Positions 51,701-63,700 of a DNA stretch of 64,000 nucleotides are shown piece by piece. The notes below the pieces were generated by a model that was given only the letters and a program-made list of their open reading frames with translations, was not told where the DNA came from and made no database searches. The DNA is from Erythrocercus mccallii. Its lineage: Eukaryota; Chordata; Aves; Passeriformes; Dicruridae. The first letter of the stretch is position 1. Every line of letters starts with the position of its first letter. The translations under genes were made by a program, and so were the position numbers. The stretch covers positions 62,001-126,000 of the forward strand of contig VZRG01000204.1 in the NCBI GenBank assembly GCA_013397435.1, read 5' to 3'.

Positions 51701-54700
51701 TACAGAGAAATAGGAGCTGAGAAAGAATCTACATAGCACTATGACTCAGGATTGGTTTGCTGTTGTCATAACTCTTTCTTTTTTTTCCCTCTGTTCTATA
51801 TATCTACATGTGGGACTGGATGCTTCCATCTACCAACTTAGCAAGTAAGTCCTGAGATTATATTCTGCTCTTTATCCAGGGTTCTATATCCAGGTCTATA
51901 TCCAGGGTTCATCTGTACTTTCTCTGATCTGGGGTATACTTCAGCATAACTTGTTTGTAAAACACATTTCCAGTGATTTTGTGCTGAAGCCATTTTTAAT
52001 GGTAGTCATGCTAGATCTTAGAACAGCATCCAATGTCTTTCACAGGAGTTTGTACATCTCACACTTGGAGGAAGATTCCCCATAATTTCCTACACTAGTT
52101 TTTCAAACACTGCTGCTGTTCACTGCACCAGGACATGCCTATTGGGCTTGAGTCCTTACAAATCTTGCCACTGATGTCAGAAAAAGAGTAGGAATCTTTT
52201 TCTCTTCCAGGCAGGAGAAGACAGTGGTTGGGTTCAGCAGGATTTTTCTCTGATACTTACATCTAGATTCTCTTTTCAGATATATTTTTGAGGCTGTTGG
52301 GAATAAAAGAATACTGACCATAAACCACTGCTCTCTGGCTGACGATGCAGCATATGAATGTGTGGTAGGGGATGAGAAGAGCTTCACAGAATTATTTGTA
52401 AAAGGTGAGCAATGGTATCAAAAGGAAAGAGATGTCCCCTAACATTTAGCATTGAATTACTCTCATGCTCTCTACTCTCAGATTTATCTTACAGGAAAGG
52501 AAATTCTTAAACATATTAACAGATTCTGAGATCTGTTGAAGTAGATATTTTTCTCACTGTTAAATTGAGGAAAATTTTGCCTAAGAGCAACCAGGAAAGC
52601 AGCACAGTGATATTGTCATTAATTCTCATTTTGAAAGTTATTTACATCTCAACAATGGGGCTAGAAACATACTTCAAAATTTTGATTCCACTCAAGATAA
52701 ACATGTGCTCCAGCTAGTAAAGTAATGCCTCCTGTGTTAGAAATTTAGAATATATATGAAAACTGTTTAATCCTATATTTTTATTCCAATTCATAAAAAA
52801 TGTCATTTGAAAATTCTGATAAGATGATCTGGCATGGTAAATTTTAAGTTCTAAGACAGATATCGTCATTATAATTACTTGTCCAGAAACATTCGTGTAA
52901 AGTAGAGAGTGGTGAAATCTACCTCTGATCTCCATCCTTTCAGAATACTGTTTCAATAAAATTCTCTTTATTTCCAGAACCTCCAATCCTGATCACCCAC
53001 CCACTGGAGGACCAGATGGTGATGGTTGGAGAGAGAGTGGAGTTTGAGTGTGAAGTGTCTGAGGAAGGAGCTACTGTGAAATGGTAAGGGAATAGAAGAA
53101 AAAAAATGAAGCAAACTAAACTGACATGAAACCATCTTCCTCCATGGAACATCCCAGGAGGTGTGGAATAAAAAGGGAGAACACATCCTAAATAATTGTT
53201 TTCATTAAAAGATTGTCCCTCCTCCTATATGTTAAACACTGAGAAGCAAAAATATTACACAAAACCCTAGATTAAGTATAGATATTTTATAGTGTCTCTA
53301 GAATTTCTTGCTCAGTATTTACACTTCAATAATGTCTAAGTATTGCCCAGACTAATCAGATCCGTATTATGATGAGTTTGCTGTATTTTCTGAAATCTTC
53401 TGGTCTTCTCAGCTGCAGTGAGGTGTTTGGATTTCTAAAGTATTTTTCTTAGGTAAAAAATTCGTTTCTTTCAGACACAGAGGCAACACATCCGCTGTGG
53501 CGATCCTGCAAAGCTGGTCATTATGTTTATGCAGCAAGATGAATTAAGATGACACAGTCAGATCATGGAGCCTGTTTTCTTGGGCATTCCAGCTGAGCAG
53601 AAGCTGGAAGGTGCATGCTGCTTGGGCAGGCATGACAAGCAGGGCTCATATGCCCTGTCTCAGGCGCACTATTCTCACTTCATTTCTCTACCAGATGAAA
53701 TTCCCTTGTGCTTGTTAACAGCTTCAGGCACATGGTTATCAAGCATTCCCACAATGCCCATTACATTCCTGGAAAGTGCCAACTAACGATCTGCTGTCCC
53801 AAAGGAAGGAACTGAGAATTTAAATGGAGTCCCAGAGCTAGTACAGCTAGTACAGGGTGTGCATTACACTGTTAAAGCCACAAGCACAGGGACACACATT
53901 CTATTGTTCAGGAACAGCCTGCAGATGCCTGGTCACAAGAGATGGGGACAACCAGATCTGTCCCTCTCAGAACACAGTGCAGCTGCCACACTTTGATCCT
54001 GTGCCTTTGAACAACTCCCATACAACTCACAGAGCTGTTATCTGTGGGATGGGCATTTGATGTGACAAGGGCAAACCAGCAGCTGTCTCAGTCTGAAATG
54101 CAGCAAGTGGTCAGAGAAACTCATCAAATCATGCCAATGGAAAACTGAGCAGTTAGACATTCACACTGCATTTTACTGGTTTTGTTATGTGAGACTCTGT
54201 CAATGCTCTTTGGCAACAAAAGGGAACATTTTGGACAGAGGAGAGAAGCGTCCAGGGAAAACCTGAAACAGTGTGGAGAAAGAGCTCCAGTTTTATGGCT
54301 CATTAGGGAAATGCTCACCAGTTTAAGCCAAGTAACAGGTGCTAACTCAGAGCACCTGTTACAGCTCTTATACTTCAAACCCAGGATATAAAACCACAAG
54401 CACATGAGCAAAGGCAATTACACGATTTGCACAAGACAGACATAAGGGTGAGGGCATGGCCATCAGACTAGGGCTCAGAGAATTCATTATGTGGGTCTCT
54501 TCAGAGCAATCAGAAAAAAAATGTTCTCTTCATCACCAAGAAAGTTTTCATATTATTACAACTCTTGCAGTACAGTTTTTTTTCTAAGCTCCAGATTATC
54601 TTGGAAATAAGATAATTTTTGAAGAAAAAGCAGTAATAAAATACATAATTGTAGTGGTTTGAAATAATTTTTGATCTAATTTTTCCATCTCTGAATGCTG

Positions 54701-57700
54701 GATGTACCATCTTATCAGCTTCAAATCAAAATAAAGCATGGTAATGTACATTTATAGCAATAAATCTGTGTGTCCCAATAATCACATAGTACCTACATAA
54801 ATGACATTTCAGAAGACATTAACCAATTAATCCTTAGAATCCTAACAGGAAATAGGAAAGCATTTCCAGACAAAGAGGCATTGAGTGGTAAAGTTGAGAA
54901 CAGATATTTGATCTTGCAGATGTTCAGGACATCGAAAGACTAAACCATGACTGACCCACCTATTACTGCACTAGTTCTGCTTCAAATGTGAGGCTGGACC
55001 AATGTCCTGTGGTGTTCTGTAAACCAACACTTCTGATTCTGTATAATGCTTCACTTTAATATCAACAGGTTCTTCTACTTTGTAGTTCCAGTTGCCAAAG
55101 AAAGGCCTTTAATACTACCTTAAAGAGGTTTTCTGCTTTTCACAGTGTATTATTTTAAGCCAAATGATATCTGGGAGTTGTTTTTCAAGGTTTACAGTCT
55201 CTATTTGTCACTATACCAATCTGCAAACTCTCTGCTCATCCACAGGATCAGCAATGTCCTCATCAGTAAAACAAACAAAAGTTAAAGATAGCATTCCCTT
55301 CCTGGGGATTTAAGACACTAATCATTACAAAAACACTATTTTCATTATTTAGTCAAGATTTCAAGAGAACTATTTCTTACCAATGGGTAAGAAATATAAC
55401 ATTCCAATATTTTTCATGAGCTACATATCAAAATAGAGCATGGAAAAATTAATTTAAAAGTTCAGCTCCAAAGGTCCAGCCACAGTGTGTGTGTGGCTTT
55501 GCATATAGTGACAGCAGCATGCTGAACTTTAGGATTACAGTCCATTTTCAGCAATTCAGCAAAGGTTTCTGTATTGCATTGTAGCACTTATTCCAGAACT
55601 AATTTGCATGAATCACACCACCAGCCTTAGGAGATCATCTTACATGTTGTCTCAGACTCTTGTCTGAAGAGGAATGAAGAGGAAAGAAAAGGAAACATTA
55701 TCCTGACAATAATACTAAGCTCTGTGTTTCAAGTGGTTGTTAAAGGCATCCTCTGCTTCCTCCCTTCCTAGCCCTGTTCTGTGCCCTGCAAGGGAGGCCA
55801 GTCCTTCACTAAATCAACTCTAAGCTCCAGTGAGCTCTGCTGTAACAAACAGTGATGAGGGAGTAACCTGTAGGTATTCTGAAATGCAGTTGCATCAGGA
55901 ACATCTGAGTTGTACATCACAAGTTGTAGGATCCTTGTCTCTGCTTAAAACTTTGATCTTGTGATTTACTTTAGCAGACTTTGACAGAGGTAAAAGGTTT
56001 TTTACATACATCTACTTAGAAATTAGAGCTATAGTATTTTAATGAGTCCCAAGCAGCATTTCAGTTTGCTATTCTGTAAGCTCATTTGTTAGGTTGAATA
56101 GTCACTGAGTCACTGGTCACAAATAAGTCACAAATAAGTCACAAATAAGTCACAATCAAGGGAAATTACAAAAAAGTAGAAAGAATATTTTTACTCTATT
56201 AAAATCACACATATTCTCTATTTGTTTTTCCATGTGACTAACTATCAAAGAGAAAATCATTTACAAACTGGAGCTGTATTCAAGTAACATAATAGAAATA
56301 AGTTCAAGTAATTATGAAAAATATAATGCTACAAAATTAGTAAATTGAAGAAATTCCAAATATTTTCTTGTAGCCTGTTTATGTTATTTAGGATTAGGAA
56401 CAGGAAATCCTTAAAACACCTTACGTATTTTTGTATGACCTTGATTAAACAGCGTGAGTCCTCCGTGCTCATTTCCCTTCATGATGACTGGAAATTACAA
56501 TAATTAAATTTCCTCCTGGGCTGGATGGTGAAGCTTAATTTAGTAAAGTCTTAAGTATACTGTGGCATCCTTGAATGGAAAGAGCTACAAAATCCAAAAT
56601 AGACATTCATTTGAATCCATCCTAAAATTTTCTCCTTTTGCTGATGCCCACAAATCATTTTATAACAATTTTATTTCACATCAGGTAAATTAAGTGTTTT
56701 AAGTAATATCTCATCAAGTCCCATTTACTTTCTGGCTGGTTTTGAGACAGTAAATTCCCTGCTGGTGAAGTGTATTTTCAACCCTTTATCTTCTACAGCA
56801 TTTAACATAGTTTCATGTTCATCTATAGTATATAAATCAAAAAAAATCAATTACTTGTGGTGAATTCTCATGAACCAGAAGTCAAATACCATGGGGAAAT
56901 TAAACATCAATATAGAGGCATTCTGGTTCCACTAACATTTGTGCAACAATCCCTTTTTGCTAACTTGAAATGCCACAAAGATTGGATTCACCTTATGTCT
57001 TCCAATCCCTAGTAACATTGAGCTGACCCTTACTCTCCTCTTACAACCATAACAAAAATGACTCAACGCTATTTGGTATTTCAGGGAAAAGGATGGAATT
57101 GAACTGACACGAGAAGAAACATTTAAATATCGATTCAAGAAAGATGGAAAAAAACAGTATCTCATTATTAATGAGTCAACCAAGGAGGATAGTGGGCACT
57201 ATACCGTGAAGACCAATGGTGGGGTATCAGTGGCTGAACTGATTGTGCAAGGTAGGCACAGGGAATATCCCAGAACCAGAGAAGCTGGAAAATGAGAACA
57301 GGCTGAAGGTAACCTTCTTCAGCTAGTGCAGAATGGTAGCATAATCCTCCTGACAGGGAAAAAGAAGATGCAATAAGGGGCACAGGGTTTGAAAATAAAG
57401 GCTCCAAGAAGCACTCAGACCTGTGTGCCGGATATTACAGATCCTCTGATAACAACAGGCGCTTAGCTATCAGTCCTGTTAAAGCCCTGCATGCTGTGTA
57501 TTTCCCTTCGTATTTCCTCCTTCCAGAGAGCTTGCTCAGCCCCTGCCTTTTCTACTCAGTAAATCAACACCATCTACTTACAGAGCTATTCTGATTTTTG
57601 ATGTGTGTATCGATTATTCTCACGATATCAGAGAAAAAGCTGGAAGTTTATCAGAGCATTGCAGACTTGACAGTCAAGGCACGTGACCAGGCAGTCTTCA

Positions 57701-60700
57701 AGTGTGAAGTTTCTGATGAAAATGTGAAAGGAATCTGGCTGAAAAACGGAAAGGAGGTGATCCCAGACGAAAGGATAAAGATCTCCCACATTGGCAGGTC
57801 AGTCTTGTTTCAGAAAGCAGGTACAGGCTTGGGTATTGCAGTGCAATCCATAAGAATTGTTATCTCAGGGGATGAGAATATAAAGCAAGACTTTGTCCAG
57901 GCTCCAAATAAAAAGTAAAAAGTTTAAAAGCTTTTCACATGCAACCAACATTTAGTGACAGACTTGTCAGTCAGACAGACAGTCTGTCTGAGTTGGTGCA
58001 TTTAATATGTATGTTTCAATGGTATATAAGCAAAAATCTTAGTTTTCATTCGGATTACGTGGTGTTTTGGTATTCAAGCAATCTAGAGAACACACTGTTG
58101 ATAACTTTAAAACCAACAGTGATGTTTAGATAGCACATGTGACTTAACCCTACAGAAAACTTAACTTTTATATTAACATATACAGTTGTGTAATTCTGTG
58201 CTCAAGTTTCCTAGCAGTCTAGCTACTAATGGAAATGGAGACCAAGAAGATTCAGTATTAAATACTAGGTGAAGTCTTTCCTGGTACTCTTTTCTGTATT
58301 CTGTTTTGGACTTACAATAATACAGGGATGGAGAATCACTTTTTAGTTTGTTTAGTCAGTTACTGTTTCACAATTGGATCAAATTAAATCAGTCAGCAGC
58401 GTTGCAACTCCCCTTGTAATGGTAAAGAACTGGACTAGAACAAGGAAACTGCTTCCTCTCTTCAAACAATCTACCTTGACAAAAAGATACCTTGACAAAG
58501 ATACCAAACAATCTACCTTGACAAAAAAAAAATTCATTCATAGACAACATGCTGATATGGATTGGCTTTAATACTGAAAGCAGAGCAGTCTACAGCCCTG
58601 GTGGTTGTTGACTTGTGTCATGGCAAGGGAAGAAGAAATAATAATTTCTGTTAGTTTCCTATAGCCTGCACCTTGTCTCTTGAGGTAGTCTTGTTTCTCC
58701 TGGGGAGGCAAGGTAAGGGAGTGGAATGTATTTGTTCATGTTTCCAGAATCCATAAGCTAACTATTGAGGATGTAACACCAGAGGACGAGGCTGATTATT
58801 CCTTCATTCCACAAGGATTTGCTTACAACCTTTCTGCCAAGCTCCAGTTTTTGGGTAAGTTCTCTTAGAAAATGTAATGGGAATTCCACAGGGAAAAAAT
58901 GGTGATATTAATCATGGTTATACCAGGAACGACAATGCCGATCTATGCAGATGCTATGTAAATTCTGTTTTCTGATCTATTTCTCCTTATCCATCTCCTC
59001 TTTTCTTTCCCCCTCCAGAGGTCAAGATAGATTTTGTACCAAGAGAAGGTAAGAACAGCAGCCATTATTTATATGTAAGTAAGAATATTTTCAATGGCAA
59101 AGTAAGCAGTATATTTTTATCATTTAATTTAATGCATGAATACTCTTTTTTTTTTCTATTCAGGTTACTCAAACTGTATTTAAAATTTATTTTCTCTACC
59201 TTTACTATAGAACCCCCTAAAATCCACCTTGACTGTCTGGGCCAATCCCCTGACACTATTGTCGTGGTAGCTGGGAACAAACTGAGATTGGATGTTCCTG
59301 TATCAGGAGATCCAACACCCACTGTCATCTGGCAGAAAGTAAACAAGGTAATGTACAACCTTACAGAGTGTCTGAGGCAAGTCAGAACTGCAAATTTGTT
59401 TTTCCTTCTCAAATATTATTTTGGTTTACAGTTATTTAGAAGTATTTCCATCTTCCTTTAAATTGTATGTTTTTGAACCTCAAGAAAAAAAATTAAATAT
59501 CTGCACTGCAGCTGATTGGGACATAGCTGGTTTTGTGATTCATCCTGAACTGTTCCTTTTTATGAACTGTTCCCTGGTTTTTTAGTCCAAAAGAAGGGGC
59601 TGACTATATATGAGTAGACATATGTACATGCAGCTAGAAGGATATCATACACATTTATTCTCTTCCTACCTCAGAGAAAAATAAATAAATTATGAGTCAT
59701 CCCCATCACCTTCACCTGACAGAATGAACATTTTCTGGAGGTGGCAGCTTCTTTTTATAATCTTTCTCAAGAATTCTACAATTTGTGAAGAAAATGTCAT
59801 TTTAGCAGATTAGTGGCATAAAACTGAATTTCATATAATAAAAATAGAGGAACTTTGCTATTTACCTTATCAAAGCAATTACAAAACATCAGAGAAAGAA
59901 TTTAGAAGCTAGACTTAAAATGTTAAGTGAGCTTCCTTTCTGGATATCTCAAAATATCCCCACCCCTCACCATCTGTGGGCTTTTGAGCTATAAGTAGCA
60001 CAAAACAGAAATATTTTGCATAACATTCTACAGCATCATTACACTTCCATATGTGTAGATACAGAAAATAATATTTCCAATTATGTTAATTCCCCCAGTC
60101 TCCTATTTCTTCATGATCATGCCACATTCTTGATCAGGTTAGCATGTCTAATAGCATTCAGAGGTTTTTTTCTGCAATGCAGAATAACATGGAAACAAAT
60201 TTTTTAAAAAGCCAAGAAACTGACTCTCCTATACAGAAGTTTCTTGATAAAATGACAACTGGGTATCAGACAACCTCTATACAGTGTTACTTCTGAGGTA
60301 TGAGGTCTCAACATGTGAGGAAGAGCATCCAGTCTTGATTGAAGGTTGTGTAAAATATACTTACTAAAGTCTAAACAAGTAGCACAGCCTCAAAAGATTG
60401 TTGTTCGATGAGTGTTACAGACCTGACTGTATTTCTCAGTGTTAAAATATTTACATGAATTTCCTATCCCATTGTTACAGAGAGAAGTAATCCTTATTTT
60501 TGTAGTTACACATACAGAGTAACTAGTACCAGAGGACACAGACAGGTTCACAACCAGTTACACAATACAGCAGGAATGGCGTGCTTCTTCCTTTGCTAAG
60601 CTGCAAATCTGAGTGTGCTGACTTGTCCTTCCCTTAATTCACAACATGCTGATACTTTTTTTACCATTTCTGCTTTTTACTTTGGTTTTGGTAGATTTCC

Positions 60701-63700
60701 TTCCCAGGTCTGCTTGCTGCCTCACTTAGCTTTTCTTACACCTCCATATTCAATCCCCCTAACAAATTCTTCTCTGTCTTGCAGAAACAGCTTTACTGCT
60801 CTGCTCAGCCTTAGCTGACTTTCTGTGATTTCTTTGCTTATCTAGAGAAACGACCTAGTTCGAAACCATGATGATTCCATGACTCCCTCAGAAAACAGCA
60901 GTGATTTAAATACTGATAATAAGGTATGTTCCTTATTATTTATGCAATCACACAAGTGCTCTTAGTGTTTTCCAGATAAAAGGTCATACTCAAAAAGAAA
61001 TAAAATTTAAGTCAGTAGATATTAAAATGGTGACTTGAACAGCACATCAGGCCCACTATCCTGCCATTAACAGTTACAAGAATCTTATTTTAATTTATAC
61101 AGTAACCAACTGTTATCCATGAAACTTTTCACAGGGATGCTAGCAGCTGTATCAAGTAGGAATTTCTGGAAATACTTAGGAACTTTTTTGAAACATAACT
61201 GGGTTTGTGTAACTAGTGGTGAATCTCAACAACCTGCAGACTTTCAGAACCAATTTTCCCAAATGTTATTCGTGTGAGCCAACCAGTCTATATTTTTTCT
61301 ATGCTACATACAAATAGAATTTGAAAAATTTTACAGCTTTTCAATAATTACTGTAATATTCAAAGATTTGTAGTTTTGCACCAGCTTACACACAGAGTCA
61401 TCAGGCTGTCCCTGGCACAACTTGCAATGATTTTATCTGTCACTTTCGCTGCCCACAGCTCCTGTTTGAATCTGAAGGCAGAGTCCGTGTGGAGATGCAT
61501 GAAGACCATTGTGTCTTCATCATTGAAGGGGCAGAAAAAGAGGATGAGGGAGTTTACAGAGTTATACTTAAGAATCCAGTTGGAGAAGATAAGGCTGATA
61601 TCACAGTCAAAGTTATAGGTAAGTGAAGGAAAGAAACAACCAGAGCATGAAAGAATCTTAAATCTGCTGAAACTCACCCTTCTCTAAAAGTCTAAAAGTC
61701 TCTCCAATACAAGTTCTAACTTTCGGTTTAGAAAAATGGGAAATGATCATAAAGAGAGGAACATTATCAATCAGAAATTTGGCAGAAGTATTTTTTCAGA
61801 GGTGAAAAGTTAAGAGAACAACTCTCAGTAGAAATCGATGTATTTCCTGTTTCAGGTGATTCTATCATTTTATGGATGAAATTCCATTTTGAAGTATATG
61901 CTTCATGCTTGTCAGAGATAAGAAAAGTTTCTAGTCATTTTGTCATGGGTTATATTTTTAAGCAGAGATTACTTTATTCTATAAGCAGTAAATGGTTAAT
62001 GGAATAAAGAAACATAATGCATCTGATAGAAGATGAACAGATTGACAGACTCTTCAATGAGTCACAAAAGACCTGGGAGGGGTTTGATTTTAAGCCAGTA
62101 AGTTTTATAAATTTTTCATATTTAATTTGCTGATACCCTGGCACACAGAATAAAAGGACAAGTTATAAGCAAATCAGAAATGATAAAAGAAAATTACTTT
62201 CACCTACAGTATAAAAATGTAGAATTGCTTGGTAAATACTAAGATTTCTTCCATCTTTTATAAATATTAAATCAGGATATTTACTATGAATATCTCCAAA
62301 GTGACATAATATGTGAGACATGCAGTCATATTTTATAAAATTTATTCTAGAGAAAATGGGAAACCCTGGAGCAAGCCTCATCTTACAGAACAGAATTACC
62401 TTAAATTTTTGCAAAAATTTTATTATGTCTGGGAAGAAAAAGGGAGCTGAATAATCTATGGTATTTAAAGTAAACCAACCTAACAAAGAAGTATCAAAGA
62501 GCAGGATTCCCTTTAGACTAAGTTAATACATTCTGGTTGTTCCTACTGTTGCTGACAAAGCTGTATCACAGAATCACATAATAAATTTGGTTGGAAAATA
62601 TATCTGATCTCATCAAGTCCAACCCTACCACATCAACTAGATCAGGCACTGACTGCCACATCTAGTCTTTACCTGCCTCTAGGGATGGTGACTCCCTGGG
62701 CGGCCCATTCCAAAATCAAATCACCCCTTCTGTGAAGAATTTCTTCCTAATGTCTAACCTAAACCTCCCCTGGTGCAGCTTCAGCCTCTGTCCTCTCATC
62801 CTGTCACTGGTTGCCTGGGAGAAGGGGCTGATCCCCACCTGGCTACACCCTCCTTTCAGGGAGTTGTAGAGAGCAATAAGATCTCCCCTGAGCCTCCCCT
62901 TCTCCAGGCTAAACAACCCCAGCTCCTTCAGCCACTCCTCATAGGACTTGTGCTCCAGACCCTTCACCAGCTCCGTTGCCCTGCTCTGGACGTGTTCCAG
63001 CACCTCAGAGTCCTTTTTGTAGTGAGGGGCCCAAAACTGGACACAACCCTTGAGGTGTGGCCTCACCAGTGCTGAATACAAAGAGACAATCACTGTCCTG
63101 GTCCTGCTGGCCACACTATTGCTGATCCAGGCCAGGATGCCATTGGCCTTCTTGGCCACCTGGACACACACTGGACCATGTTCAGCCATTGTTGATCAGC
63201 ACCCCCAGGTCCTTTTCCACTGGACCACTTTCCAGACACTCTTCCTGCAGCCCGTAGTGCTGGAGGAGTTATGGTGGCCGAAGTGCAGCACCCAGCATTT
63301 GGTTTTGTTGAATCTTCTGCCATTGGCCTTGGCCCATGATCCAGCCTGTCCTGGTCCCTCAGCAGAGCCCTCCTGCCCTCCAGCAAATCAACACTCTGAC
63401 CCAACTGGGTGTCATTTATGAATTTGCTAATGATAGATTCAATACCCTCATTCAGATCATCAATAAAGATAATAAACAGGGCTGGGCCCAACACTGATTC
63501 CTGAGGGACACCACTACATCAATACCACACAGAAAAAAAGTGTTAAAAATATTTCATTTACTTGCATAAAGAAATTGAAACAATAACAACTCTCATTCTT
63601 TCTCACACTTTCTTCAGATGTTCCCGATCCTCCAGAAGCTCCCACAATCAGCAACATTGGAGAAGATTACTGTACTGTGCAGTGGCAACCCCCTAAATAT

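Noticed and set aside
53475..54120. GC-richer stretch in MYBPC3 intron 16, considered as a pseudogene or repeat
   Set aside because: No coding similarity or repeat signature could be recognised by eye.
62773..63421. Plus-strand frames of 100-123 codons in intron 23
   Set aside because: They are antisense to the CR1 reverse-transcriptase fragment and not genes.
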